Source: Cristatella mucedo (lineage: Eukaryota > Bryozoa > Phylactolaemata > Cristatellidae). Taken from it: a stretch of 64,000 bases of DNA. Made by a program: the position numbers and the translations under genes. The notes under the pieces are model-generated. The model was not told where the DNA came from and did no database searches. It worked only from the letters and a program-made list of their open reading frames with translations. Positions within the stretch are counted from its first letter, which is position 1, and each line of letters opens with the position of its first letter. Where the stretch lies: contig WPIO01000073.1 in NCBI GenBank assembly GCA_009760855.2, forward strand, positions 1,734,501 to 1,798,500. Reading direction: 5' to 3'. This document shows positions 34,200 through 45,831 of this stretch, one piece after another.

Positions 34200-34986
34200 A
34201 AACGACTTTGCTCAAAGAAACAGAAGGCATGCCGAGAAGCCAAATTTGGAAGTATTTCAGATATCGGTAAGTCAGAGCAAGTAAGTGAAGAAACTTAAAA
34301 TTGAGTGACAGAACCGTGAAGGTCAATATGCTGCCTGACTGACGGGAAGTCAGTTGAGGTCGGTGAGATGTGAAGCAATGCAGCAGTTGCAATGGTCAGG
34401 GCCGACTGTCAAGTTGTGCACTGTCTTCTTACTGCACAGGTGGGAATAACTGCAAGTATAAAGTAAGAAACTTAAGACAGGATGTGACAACTTCATGAAA
34501 CAGCTTTACCCGATGTCTTCTTATCGAAGCAAGCCTGAGTTTTTACAATGTTATGTAGCCGGAAGTAAGCAGACTTGACTCTGGAACTGGCTTGATCATT
34601 TTTGTTAGAGAGCATCCGGATGCCATGCCATAGGCAAGAGAAGATATGCCTGCCAAGTCCATTTGAGGATTAAACTTCGCAGTTTCTGAGTGAGCTTTGT
34701 TTGCCCATATCTATTAGCTGCTCTCCTGACTCTGCTACGCTTCCAGCTTTCTCTTCGTTGCGTGAGATGAAGTCTATCGGCTACCGAATGCATACCGAAA
34801 GCCGCTTAGGCTGTGAGTGTGCTATGCAAAAACTTTCCTGTGTAACACACACATAGTCTGTTTGGCTTTGTGGAGTTACAGACCAAGATACATTACATTA
34901 CATTAAGCTTGTTTTATTGTCGTTCAATTGGAGAAACTTCACTGCCATCCAATTTCGAATTTCAGCGATGCATATAGCAATTGATT

Positions 34987-34990
<4 letters not shown>
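34200..34990 (-). mobile_element. LINE family A copy interrupted by LINE B
   Basis: 34200-34700 holds degraded RT C-terminus (FTVLSLNFKFLHLLALTYRY on the minus strand) and upstream RT. After the LINE B insertion, 34912-34990 continues with 'tattgtcgttcaattggaga ... tgccatccaattt', the part that follows in order in the 41-kb copy. Confidence 0.7.
34712..34911 (+). mobile_element. LINE family B 3' fragment inserted in LINE A
   Basis: ctgctctcctgactctgcta, gagatgaagtctatcggcta, ending gagatacattacattacatt. It has a clean (ACATT)n tail. Confidence 0.85.

Positions 34991-35048
<58 letters not shown>
34987..35048 (+). repeat. (GA)n microsatellite
   Basis: About 60 bp of AG repeats at the truncated end of the LINE A piece. 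Confidence 0.95.
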
Positions 35049-35052
<4 letters not shown>

Positions 35053-35106
35053 AAGTGCTGTAATGTGTCGTTCCGGGTCTCTTGGAACCTTCATCGTGGT
35101 TCGTGC

Positions 35107-35175
35107 ATAAGTAATGTCATAAGTAATGACATAAGTAATGCCATAAGTACATAAGTAATGACATAAGTAATGCCT
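35107..35175 (+). repeat. Short tandem repeat, unit about 13 bp (cataagtaatgnc)
   Basis: Five to six imperfect units, with one shortened to 'cataagta'. Confidence 0.85.
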
Positions 35176-35179
35176 CCTC

Positions 35180-36070
35180 CGTGCTGGTGAAATAGATTTG
35201 CATGGAGCTGTGGTAGCTAACTCATCAATCTTAGCACGGGCCTATGTGTATGAGGCAGCTAGTATAGATGCTTTGACTTGAATCCTTTTTTATTTAGGGG
35301 CCCACTACAATTAATCAGTAGCAAGCAAACATAGCCCAGTTTTGTGAATTTAAATCCAATCTGGCTGAAGCATAATGGTCGGGTGTTGCCATGGATTGGG
35401 TGGAGAGATCCTCTGAAAGCAGATTCACTGTCTGTGAAAGATAATCTGCTTGTACAACTTGATCTAGACAAAAAACAGTGAGCTGTGGTCCATTGGCTGC
35501 ATTATCCAGAAATTTCTTCGTGGGAGTAAGTCCAATATAGTCCGGTATGCCACTGTGTCCTCTCGCGATTGGATCACCTAGGAACGATCAAGGTTTTATC
35601 TCTTCTTGCCTTAAGCCTGGGTGCACCCACTGACCTCTACACTGCACAGAGGTTAGTGGATGTACCCCTGATGGAATCGGTTATTTTGAAATCTTATCAG
35701 CATGCCCTTCTAGAGTTTAACAATTGCCCTTAGCGATAAGGCTATGGTAGCTGAACCTGCTCGAGATTTGTAAATGGGCCCTTTTGAATACTCATTGTGC
35801 CTCGAAATAAACTGCTGCTGCTGCTCTTCGGCTGCTAGTAGTGCTGCTTTTGACAGCTGTTGGCTGCTGTCGGCAGCTCGTGGTTGCTTATGGCTGCTTA
35901 CGGCTTCTACTACTGGTTGATGTTTACTGCTGTCAGTTGTGGTCTGCTGCTGACTGTTGTCGGCTGTTGGCATTCTGTCAGCTTCTGGGTGTTGGTTGAT
36001 GTTGCCTGTTGTTGGCTGCTGGATGCTTCTGTTTGGTTGCTGTTGGCTTGTGGGTGCCTTTGACTGCTTC
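35180..36070. other. Unrecognised, increasingly CTG/TTG-rich
   Basis: An imperfect hairpin lies at about 35621-35668 (cacccactgacctct / agaggttagtggatg). From 35815 the sequence is dominated by GCTGCT/TTGGCTG words. No gene recognised. Confidence 0.4.
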
Positions 36071-36071
36071 T

Positions 36072-36176
36072 AGCTGCTGTTGGCTGCTGTTGGCTGCTGT
36101 TGGCTGCTGTTGGCTGCTGTTGGCTGCTGTTGGCTGCTGTTGGCTGCTGTTGGCTGCTGTTGGCTGCTGTTAGCTG
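36072..36176 (+). repeat. 10-bp tandem repeat (tggctgctgt)n
   Basis: About ten near-perfect copies. They arose within the CTG-rich stretch. Confidence 0.95.
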
Positions 36177-36179
36177 GTA

Positions 36180-36886
36180 TTGGCTGCAATGGCAGCCTGC
36201 ACGAGCAGTCAGTATTTTTTACATCGTATAAACAGCCATGCTTGCCTACTGAGAAGGGGGTGCTGAGAATTTGGCAAATCTGGGATAAGCTAGAAGGCTG
36301 CTTCTTTGCACAGAAAGGCGTAAGAAGACGGCTTACATGGCTTGGTGTTATTCTTCAAAAAAAGGAAAACATTGGGGCTTTCATGAAAACACAATGTGCC
36401 TCTAGCAGCAATTGTGCAACCCAGTGAGAACTGGTGTGTAAGTGCAGAGGGGTCTGCCTGCTACCGGTTTGAACTGGCCCATTCTGCTTCTACTCAGTTT
36501 CAGTATTCATCGGCATGCTTGCAGCTGGCTTTGCTTAATGCCTGCTGCAACACGTGCCCCTATCTTAAGACGCCGGGAGCACTTCGACACACCAATCTAC
36601 CAGGGGGGATCCATCCCACATATGGTTATCACCTTGCTAAGATAACGAGCAGCTACTGCACCCGACCGCCTGGCTTTCAGCAGTCTTATCCTGGCCATCC
36701 AGATCAAGTGACCTCAACTCGAGCACGGATATACAAAGCAGCCGACCTTAGTTTAATCTGCCTCGACAGTGGCTGCTTGCGTTGCTGATGGTCTGGGCGG
36801 TGTGGCAACCAGCGGTCCCACACTGTGCCTTGAAGACTGTATGCATTTCATAGCCAGGCATCTTCTAAGTTTTTAGAGCAATGAGA
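36180..36886. other. Unrecognised sequence
   Basis: ORFs up to 130 codons (36396-36788 plus) lack recognisable domains or splice support. Confidence 0.35.
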
Positions 36887-37057
36887 ATAATAATAACAAT
36901 AATAATAGAATTGATAAAGCGCCCTCAGAGAGCTCAAATCTCTTTCTATGTGCTTTACATTTGCTGCAAAAGGAAACACGATCGAATGGTGAGTGTATCA
37001 AGCTTGATAAACAACATGAATAACATGGTTAGGGTGACATGCACAGGGTCAGCATGC
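36887..37057 (-). mobile_element. LINE family A 3'-end fragment
   Basis: (AAT)n, hairpin (ataaagcgccctcagagagc ... ctatgtgcttt) and a short UTR ending 'ggtcagcatgc'. Confidence 0.85.
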
Positions 37058-37059
37058 TA

Positions 37060-37764
37060 GTGAAAACTCCAGGTTTCTTTTACCTTCGCTCCCAGCTATT
37101 GGGAATGCTGTTACGGCCAACCGCCATCAAAAAGAAAGACAGCTCTTCGTTGCTGGAGGCTATTTGTCCATTTGAGTAAAGTCGCACATTCTGACCATCG
37201 CAGGATGGATGCACTACGGATGAGTGCCGTGTGCTGCAAAGCCAGAACCTTCTTTTGGTTCTTCCGACTGCTTCCAGGATGCTCCGTCCAACAAAGTGGT
37301 GGTGGGGCTTGACTCTCGGTCGAACAGCTCGACTAGCTCGAGCTATGAAGGATGCCAGCTCGATTACCTAACCCTGGCAGACTGCAATATTCGCCCGACC
37401 TCTGGTCGAAGAGATGCCTCCCACGGCCGAAGTTGCCCTCTTTTCGGCCCTTATCACAATCACTTCAGCAGCGGTTTATTCTAGAAGCTGCTCCTACCGG
37501 TCTGCCCCCCCCCATCATTTCTGCTCCGAGATTGCTGCAGCTATTCTTGCTCGTGGACTTCTTCTGCTGCTGCTGGCTGTGTACTCTTTCCGACATAAGC
37601 CGGCTGCCGCATGAAGCAAGGGCTGGAACAAAAATCTCGGAGGAAATCTCCGAAAATCTTCGATGAGGCCCTCGCATTGAATAGCTCTGCCCTTAGAGGC
37701 TCGGTCTGAAGCCTAGCTCGATGGCCCTGTTTAAATATTGAGCAATCGCATAGCAGCCAATTGC
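37060..37764. other. Unrecognised sequence, moderately GC-rich
   Basis: Overlapping ORFs on both strands (about 70-104 codons) at 37224-37677. None has a recognisable domain. Confidence 0.35.
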
Positions 37765-38060
37765 CATCTCGCCCCTAGACCTAATGCATATTGGTTTTTC
37801 CTACTCCCGAGAGGCGACGCTGACGTTTTAGCAACAAGCCAAAGATGCCGTAGAGCTCGACGCAACTGCTGCTGCGACGGCAGTAGCATCTGCCTACATC
37901 CTGCTGCAGCTGGCTCCTCAGCTGCGACGTAGCAAGGTCTTGGCGAGGTCACAAGTTTGGACTGTCTTACGCAGCCGAGGGGTAGCCCAGTCGAGCGAAA
38001 GACCGGCTGCACGGTCCTTGACCTGCCGCAGTCACTTACTGGCTATAGGTGTCCGTACAG
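37765..38060 (+). repeat. Duplicated segment, CpG-poorer copy (partner 45150-45456)
   Basis: Collinear matches with the partner: ttggtttttc, gctgacgttttagc, aactgctgctgcgacggcag, ggggtagcccag, ccggctgcacggtccttgac, cgcagtcacttac. At many sites CG in the partner is CA or TG here (gcgacagg / gcaacaag; gtcgcgtc / gtagcatc). Confidence 0.75.
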
Positions 38061-38079
38061 AACACACTGCCTTGCTTTA

Positions 38080-38479
38080 TACAATCCATCCTACGACGAG
38101 GCAAATGTGATATTCGACCAGCGTGCTCTTGCTATTTTGGAACCGCTGCGGTCGGAGTGTCGAGAAAGCAGCGTGAGGATTTAGGTCTCATCTTCCCATA
38201 ATACATTGCTAGCCAATCGCCAAAATGTACGTCACGCCATCAAGGGGGAATGGGGTGGGTGGGGTGGGGAAGGGGAGGTGTCATTGGGTGGGCGTACTCA
38301 GAGATTACATAATTGTCGCCCGTTAGCTGAATCTGGATCTTTCTGGGACCGGCTACTCCTCGAGGGCCAAAGTGAAGTGCAGAGGGCCCCTGCCGTATCT
38401 CATCTAGGGTCGGCCCCGAGGGGGAGGACCTCGAACCGCCAGAGCCCACCCCCCCCCCATTGAGCGAGCGGTATGCCAT
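38080..38479. other. Unrecognised sequence with G-rich and C-rich patches
   Basis: A G-rich run at 38246-38292 (ggtgggtggggtggggaagg) could form G-quadruplex-like structure. A C9 run sits just before 38460. Confidence 0.4.
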
Positions 38480-38748
38480 CTACTCTCCAACTGCCGACTA
38501 TGGCACATCTTTTTCAGCGGTCCTGAACTGCTACTTCTATGCTACTCACTACCTCAACTGCTCTCCTAACTCTGCTATGCTTCCCACTTTCTCTTTGTTG
38601 CGTGAGACGAAGTCTGTTGGCTACCGAATGCGTACCGAAAGCCGCTTAGGCTGTGAGTGCGCTATACAAAACTCTCCTGCGTAACGCCCACATGGTCTTT
38701 ATGACTTTGTGGAGTTACTGACGGAGATACATGGCATGACATGACATA
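38480..38748 (+). mobile_element. LINE family B 3' fragment
   Basis: ctccaactgccgactatggc through gagacgaagtctgttggcta to ggagatacatggcatgacat. The tail repeat has mutated from ACATT to ACATG. Confidence 0.85.
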
Positions 38749-38797
38749 TGCCTACGCCGCCTAGCTCCGTTAAGTCACGCTTTTAAATAAATAAATC

Positions 38798-38964
38798 TTA
38801 GCTGATTAAACAGCCTATTTTTGTAGAGCGACAGAAGAGCCTTTATGGCTATCACCACCGCTTGCAGTGACAATATAGAATCGCCCACCGCAGGAATTGA
38901 ACCCACGACCTCCGGACAGAGGTCGTGAAAGCAACCGCCTTACCTAGTGTGCCATCACGGCTCT
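38798..38964 (-). mobile_element. SINE family B, most complete copy
   Basis: Minus strand: agagccgtgatggcacacta (A box tggcacactagg), a long variable arm with self-complementary cgacctctgtccggaggtcg, B box gggttcaattcc, body and end gctgtttaatcagctaa. The long arm suggests a class II tRNA (Leu/Ser type) ancestor. Confidence 0.85.
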
Positions 38965-38969
38965 TTCAC

Positions 38970-39905
38970 GGCGCCCCGCTGGTAGCCTCACATTAGCCTC
39001 ATCTTTGCCACCGGTCCGTTGCGCGTCAACTCAACCGAACAGGTGCCGAACTTTTGGCGGCCGAACCTCGAAAGAGCGTTACTGTCGCCGGAGGCTCGTC
39101 GCGGCTCTGCGTCAGCCCGGAGAAAGCGGCAGCGACGAGCGAGCGTCGCGAAGTGCGACACTCATCGAATTATTCTAGTGCGTCTCCGCATCGCCATTCG
39201 CCGGGCGGCGGGTGACGATGCGGAGAGTAGCTGTCTTTCTGGATTGCATTCAGTATGCACTGCGAGCTCCCGCTCGCCTCGCTGCAGGACATACTCCGCG
39301 ACAGCTGCACTCGCCTCGCAGCACTCGCCTCGCAGCGCCAGCCAGGCTCAGGGGCCGCCTTCCGTTGGCGCGGGCGTGCGCCACGACCGCGTCAGAGGAG
39401 TGAGGCCGGGATTGGTTTCAAAATGTCCGCATCCACGGTCAGTTAACTTCGAACCTGACGTCGGGGGTACTGTTACAAACGTGCTGCGGCGGCGGCGGTG
39501 GCTTACGCCGTAAAGTCTTACCACGGTCGCAGCTGTCGCGGAGCCGGCGCAGCCGGCTGCAGACGCTCGACAACTACCAGTAGAACGGTGCTTCGAAGTT
39601 GAGTTCGCGAGTCGCAGGTGCTGCCCCCGATACAGGGTACTCCAACTGCAGCAGAGCACGGCAGCATTTAAGAGCATCCGCATAACTTAAAATAACACGT
39701 CCGCGTCGTAAAAGTTGACCGGTCTATTTTATAGCATGCCAAGGCACGTGCGTACAACAACACCAGCCGTAAAGGGCGTCAAACTCACTTCGAAGCCTCG
39801 AGTCCAGCTGAATAGTTCGAAGTCCAACTGTCTAGTTCGCGAATCAAAACTTAAATGACAAGCAATCTCTTGAATTTGGAGCTTTAATACAGTCTAAACC
39901 ACTGA
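38970..39905. other. GC-rich sequence with no recognised gene
   Basis: ORFs are open on both strands because of GC content (164 codons plus at 39019-39513, 111 codons minus at 39683-39348). Neither shows a domain. A TATAAA-like word (ctattttatagc) is at about 39721. Confidence 0.35.
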
Positions 39906-39911
39906 TAATGG

Positions 39912-40055
39912 CAAATAATAATAATAATAAATAATAATAATAAAATAATTAATAAAATAATAATAATGCATTTGATATAGCGCGCTCAGAGAACTCGGAT
40001 CTCTTTCTAGGCACTTCACATTTGCTGCAAGGAAGCACGATAGAATGAATCCAAT
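39912..40055 (-). mobile_element. LINE family A 3'-end fragment
   Basis: A long (AAT)n tract, hairpin with changes (atagcgcgctcagagaactc ... ctaggcacttc), then only 'tgctgcaaggaagcacgata'. Confidence 0.8.
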
Positions 40056-40059
40056 CCTA

Positions 40060-41050
40060 ATCCACCATAATTGAGGAACTGCTAATAATAATCTCTCAAG
40101 TACTTTCATAATCTAACCGCTTCGACATGCACTCGTTTCAGCATGTATATCGCCCTCCTAATTCCGAAGCTGTCTCGCCTTGGGTGAAGCCTAATGATCG
40201 TCGGTAAGCAGCGGCTTGATCTTGGTCGGGGCGAGCCCTAAAACACTGACTCAAACCAGCGATTTGAACTCTAGGCTTTGAGCTGTACGAGATTCGCTGC
40301 ACGCCATGTCAGCGTTGAACGCTTGCATAGCCTTGGCCCTTAATACAAGTACATCGGTACCCAAGAAAGTTGCCACTGGCTAACTAACATTCTACTTTTT
40401 GAGGGGTATCTACGGTAAAAAAAAATATGAAATGCAGTGTAGACCGATAGCTCAAAAAGTAATAAAAAAACAACTTAAAGCCCAACGCAGATACGTTGAA
40501 TGCGACGCTTAATTCCAGTAAATTGCTTCTCTTTTTGTCACAAGGCCACACTATTCTGTCAAAGGTCCCAGCCGCCTGCCCTCCTAGAACGACTCTCTTT
40601 TTTAGTTCCTTTGGATCTGGTCTTCACCACGTCAATTCGATCGATCATAATACAATGATACGTTTAGTCATTGACCCTTGCCTCTTGTTTACCGGACGCC
40701 ACCCATCAGCCACTCTCAAAATGGCGTTCTAAAGTATTCTGCTCAAACCAGAGCTCCAGAAAGATCTGCACCGCTGACAGTATCTCCGGCAAAGCGTGGC
40801 TGGCGGCGAGAGCAGCAGCCGTACGTCGCAAATCGAGCCGGAGCGTGCAGCCCCAACGTCAGCGTCTGCAGCACCAAATAAAGGAACTCAACCAATCAGA
40901 GTCTGGCAACGCTGTCGCCTCACACGCTCTAGCGAGAGCTACAACTAAACTGGAACGCTGAGCATTTTTAACATTACGCCCCTGGGTCTTAGCCCGGGGG
41001 CCCGGCGCTCGCACTTCACCGTCCACGTCGTGGATTTTCGTGTCCTGTTG
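40060..41050. other. Unrecognised sequence
   Basis: ORFs of up to 96 codons at 40671-40961 have no domain. Confidence 0.35.
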
Positions 41051-41057
41051 CAGCCAA

Positions 41058-41135
41058 TCTCTTATTGCCCACCGCAAACCGTAGTGAGAGCCATCGAGGC
41101 TCTTCTGTCGCTATATAAATGAGGCTGTCAGGCGT
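41058..41135 (+). mobile_element. SINE family B 3' half
   Basis: ttattgcccaccgcaaaccg, gagagccatcgaggctcttc, tgtcgctatataaatgaggc. The tRNA-like half is absent or unrecognisable. Confidence 0.65.
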
Positions 41136-41308
41136 TTCTTCAGTACGGTTCGGTTTCAGATACGACAGTATTCGGAAAGTTGTTACATTTGCTAATGAGA
41201 TTATAGTCTTGGTCCGGTCAATAAATACGGGTGTATAAAGATACTGCATTTATGTGCAGGCATTTACAGACAAACACTGTACGAATATGCACTTTTGTAT
41301 GTATTAAT

Positions 41309-43625
41309 AATAATACTGCACTTGATAAAGCGCCCTCAGAGAACTTAATCTCTTTCTAGGCGCTTTACATTTGCTGCAAAGTGATACGCAATAGAATAGT
41401 AAGTAAAATCATGCTTGAAAAACAAACAAAATGAATAACATGGTTAGGGGTTACATGCACTGGGTCAGCATGCAAATGTGGTTAGTGGCAGCATGAACAG
41501 TGTCAGCACGCATAAGCACGTGAAAGACGAATTTTGCACCAGCTGCAATCGCCTGATCGCACATGCTGGTAGGCCAGTAAGCAGTGAGTTGCAGAAGTCG
41601 AGACGAGATGTCACGAATGCATGGACCAACTTGGACGTGGTATCCTTATCTAAACAAGCCCGAATTTTAGCAATGTTATGAAGCTGAAAATAGGCTGATT
41701 TGACTGTGGAGCTGATGTGGTCGTCTAACGAGAGGTCGCTTTGGAATATGACACCTAGATTTCGAGCTGATGCAACTGGAGATATGCTGGCAGAGCCAAT
41801 TTTGAAAGTCAGCCTTTCCAATTTCTGAATAACACTAGGTTTGCCCATAACTAGTAAGTTAGTTTTATCATCGTTTAGTTTTAGAAAATTTGCTGCCATC
41901 CATGATCGGATGTCATCAATGCATGCAGCAAGTGAGTTGAGAGAATTTGAGGTGCTCGAAGGGTGGGAGGGATCAAAGCAAAGGTACAACTGAGTGTCAT
42001 CCGCATAGAAGTGAAAGCCTAGATTGTGCTTGGCAATCACATCAGCGAGAGGGAGAGTATAAACGGTGAAAAGGACCGGACCTAGCACAGAGCCCTGAGG
42101 TACTCCATATTTTAGAGGTACTTCAGATGATCTTTGTCCATTCACGTCAACACTCTGGAGTCTCCCACTGAGATAGGACCTGAACCACTGCAGATCAGTG
42201 CCAGTGATGCCCAGGCGAGATGAGAGGCGCTCTAGAAGTACTTTGTGATCGATGGTATCAAAAGCTGCCGAAAGATCGAGCAAAACAAGAAGAGACACTC
42301 TACCCATGTCTGCATTCCTAAGTAGGTCGTTGTATACCCGAAGCAATGCTGACTCTGTGGAGTGATTAGCTCTAAAGCCAGACTGGAACTTACTAGCAAG
42401 GTGTGAGGTTTCGATATACGAGTTCAGCTGGTCTGCCACGACCCGTTCCAGTGTCTTTGATAGGAATGGTAGAAGGGAGACTGGGTGGTAGTTGCTTAAG
42501 TTCTCTTGGTCTAGTGTAGCTTTCTTGAGAAGTGGCCTGACTACAGCTTTTTTGAAAGGTGCTGGGACCTGACCTGAGGCTAATGACATATTAATGATGT
42601 TGGTTATGCATGGCAGCAGCAGATCAATGCAACGTAGGAGCAGGACAGTGGGAATAGGGTCCAGTGGACTTGTTGTCTTCTTTGATTGAGATACGAGCTT
42701 TAGGACTACATCACTAGTGACCTGTTTAAATGCAGACATTGAGGCGCAGCCAGGAACCGAGGAACAGCATTCTAGTGGGAAGGTTGTCATCGCAGGGATG
42801 GATTCCCTGATTTTGTCTATCTTCTGCACAAAGAATCGAGAGAAGCGATCGGCTAGATCATCACAAGGATCATCAGGTAAGGAGCTAACCTGGAAACGGT
42901 TGAGGAGATGGTTTATTGTCGACATCAGCATTTTTGGATTGTGCATCTGTGATTCAACAATGTTTCTATAGAAGCTAGACTTAGCCTTTGCAAGGATCGA
43001 TTGGTACGACCTACAGTAGTCTTCATATGCCTGTCGATGGACAGTTAGTCCGGATCTTTTGTATGCCTTTTCAAGCTTTCGTTTAGTAGACTTGGCTAGT
43101 TTAATGTCTGTGGTAAACCATAGGCCGTCTGGGCGGGGGCGCACAGTGCGCTTTGTCAAAGGTGCAAACTCGTCGAGCGTGTCAGCTAGTGTCGTGTTGT
43201 AGCAATCTACCAGTGATGACAGATCGGAGGGAGGACTGAGCAGCAAAGGTGAAGCAGATATGCTCGCACGGACAGCATCGATGTCAAGGGTCTTGAGGTT
43301 TCGCCATTCACAGGTTATTTTAGAGGAGAATGTGGGCACACACTATAGATTGAATGAGATCTGCATGTGGTCAGATAAGCAGGATTTGGTGATAACTGGT
43401 GATGACAAAGTGCAGTTATATGAGAAAATTTGGTCGAGTGTGTGACCCTTGATGTGGGTAGGGCCATGCACATGAGTCACAAGAGATAATGAGTCTGTCA
43501 ATGTACGAAATTCGGTGCTGAAAGCGTCAGATAAGTTATCAAAGTGAACGTTGAAATCACCCATAACGAGGAAGGATCGATTTCTTGCACACAGAATCGA
43601 AATGAGATCGGAGAAATCTGAGATA
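41309..43625 (-). mobile_element. LINE family A, best-preserved copy (L2/CR1-like, endonuclease + RT)
   Basis: The 3' end is an AAT tract, hairpin and UTR at 41309-41530. The minus frame from about 43625 encodes the C-terminal part of an APE-type endonuclease (VMGDFNVHFD, HIKGHTLDQIFSY, SDHMQISFNL). One TAG (43345-43343) follows, then about 600 codons of reverse transcriptase in the same frame. RT landmarks are PVSLLPFLSKTLERVVADQL, FQSGFRANHSTESALL, LLVLLDLSAAFDTIDH, GVPQGSVLGPVLF and the catalytic FYADDTQLYL. After RRLQLVQNS the protein runs into UTR because of an internal deletion, so the conserved C-terminus is lost. The endonuclease N-terminus is missing, and a TA-rich tract marks the truncated end. 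It cannot make a complete protein. Confidence 0.92.
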
Positions 43626-43655
43626 TTCAAATAATGTATATGTGTAAATATACAC

Positions 43656-43693
<38 letters not shown>

Positions 43694-43770
43694 GGTAAAT
43701 ATATATATATATATACTTGCAGATATATACATATATATATATACATATATATATATATCTGCAAGTATGT
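43626..43770. repeat. (TA)n-rich compound microsatellite
   Basis: TATA arrays alternate with inverted 'tgcaggtaaatat' / 'atatacttgcaga' / 'tctgcaagtat' words, so the stretch can fold on itself. Confidence 0.85.
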
Positions 43771-44612
43771 ATGCGTACATACATGCGCATGCTCCGCAGT
43801 AAGTCTGTGCGTAGCCGTACTTGCATTGTGCAGGCGTGCACAGTTGCATACATATGCACATGCTTGAACAGTTCACAGCAACTCGCAGATAGCAGAATGC
43901 TTTGAAAATACTTAATGGACGTCTGGGCACACGCTGACAATAAGAAAGCTGAGCCACAAGAAAAGAGGACATTACTCGTGTATATTGTTAATGTTTTTAT
44001 TCGTTCGTATTTTATCCTATCTCCTGTAATGCCTCTGCGTTTTTTTAACCTCTGCCTACCGGAGAACGCAGTCCGCCAGCGGCGGCTTGTGTCTGACACT
44101 CTGCACGTCGACCTTACTGCTGGTCTAAAAATAATCCCGTGGCTCTTGTTTCGCACGCCCCACTTCTGGTCAGCAGCTGGCTACGCACTCGTACTAGTCG
44201 GCCGGTGAGAGCGCGATCCAGATAAGCAACGATTTAGACCGGATGAACTGGTCATCTTACGGATCAGTCGCTGAGAGCTGTACTGTTGTTGTACGGTACG
44301 GTTGGTAAGTTATAGACGCGGCAGTCTGCGGCTTTGGAAACTCGATAACCACGCGGACTGTTCATAATGCAGTACTAGCTTTGTTGACTGCTGCCACGCC
44401 CTGCTACCGCTCGCGGGCACCTGCGCGCGCGTTCGGGTGCAGCGTCTGCGATTTATTTGTAGCAGGCGCCCCGAGGCGCCTGCTCTACGCGTATTTTTCA
44501 TGCGTCCGAATCGACCGGCACCGCTGCGCCAGCCTCGTTTGAGACACAGGGCGTGAGCTCGGAATCCGACAGTATATGCGGTGCATGTGTAATAATGCAA
44601 ACGCTTGTATAT

Positions 44613-44788
44613 ATAATTCATTTGTATAGCGCCCCAAAGAGAACTAGAGAACTAGAACTAGAGAACTAGAGAACTTAGAGAACTTAATCTCTATTCGGGC
44701 GCTTCACGTATGCCTTGGGGCTCGAGCCCACGACCTCAGCCAGACCTTGGTCGTGGCGAGCACCTTAACCGCTGGACCAAACCAGCTC
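44613..44788 (-). mobile_element. SINE family A copy with expanded hairpin loop
   Basis: Minus: gagctggtttggtccagcgg, gggctcgagcccc, aagcgcccgaatagagatta, then five extra agttctct-type units before ggggcgctatac. The hairpin arm was locally amplified. Confidence 0.85.
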
Positions 44789-45149
44789 TCTTGCACTCTT
44801 CGTGCGCTGATCCGTCGCTCAGTTCATAGGCGGTGGAGCGACGATGCTCCGGCGACCGCTTACGCGCCGCTAGTTTTAGCTACATCCCGCATAGCTGCAT
44901 AGTCGCCCAACACCCAGCCCGGCCCTAAATGTCGCCGCCGGCAGCCCCAGAGATGCACAGATGTTAAGATGATTCTTGAAAGCGGGCAGACGTCTGCGCG
45001 CGACGAACTAGTCTCGTTAGTGAGCTCTCTCGGCACCGCAGGCACTGCCGAACACTGCAGGCTAAGCATGTCGCAGCTTTCACGTTCGAGATGAACGAGC
45101 GGGTCAGCGTATGCTTTATAAGTCAACGTGGACGAGCCAGAAAGACTCC

Positions 45150-45456
45150 AGCGGCGGTTTACCCCGGCTAACTCGCATTGGTTTTTCCGGCTCTCGCGAG
45201 GCGGCGCTGACGTTTTAGCGACAGGCCGGCGATGTCGTAGCGCGCGACTCGACTGCTGCCGCCGCCGCAGTCGCGTCTGCCTAGGGTCCACTGCAGCTGG
45301 CCTCTCGGCTGCGATGCGGAAAGGTCACGGCGACGTCGCGAGCGCGGACTCCGTTAGGATCTTGCGCAGCTGAAGGGGTAGCCCAGCAGCGCGTAGGACC
45401 GGCTGCACGGTCCTTGACCGGCCGCAGTCACTTACCGGCCATGGGCGCCCGTACAG
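45150..45456 (+). repeat. Duplicated segment, CpG-rich copy (partner 37765-38060)
   Basis: Collinear with the partner copy over about 300 bp and ending at the same word (gtccgtacag / gcccgtacag). This copy keeps CG at most sites. Function unknown. Confidence 0.75.
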
Positions 45457-45791
45457 TGTTCAGCGCGAATCGAGCTGCACCTGATGCATTTAACTGCACC
45501 GTACGACCCGCCGCCTTGCTTTCAACAGCCTTCGGAGGGCTGATTAAAGCAAGGCGGCGAATCGCACTGGTGGCAGTCCATCACGCATGGCGAAGTCGAT
45601 CTGTCATGAGGTGGCATAAATTTGCATACCTTCATTTATATTTCTACGTAAATCATCGCCCGCTTGGCAGCCTAGTTCTTTTATACGCGCCCCTACTGGT
45701 GCTCACGGCGATTCGCTTGACTAGCTCGGCATAACTGTTGCCTGGTCTCACCACCGCGCTTACATGCTAATGGAAACAGCAAACTAGCTAG

Positions 45792-45831
<40 letters not shown>

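Noticed and set aside
39019-39683. Overlapping 164- and 111-codon ORFs on opposite strands
   Set aside because: GC-driven open frames with no domain or splice support.
39471-39905. Possible solo LTR (tgttacaaacg at 39471, TATA-like word near 39727)
   Set aside because: No matching inverted end, target-site duplication, second LTR or internal domain was found.
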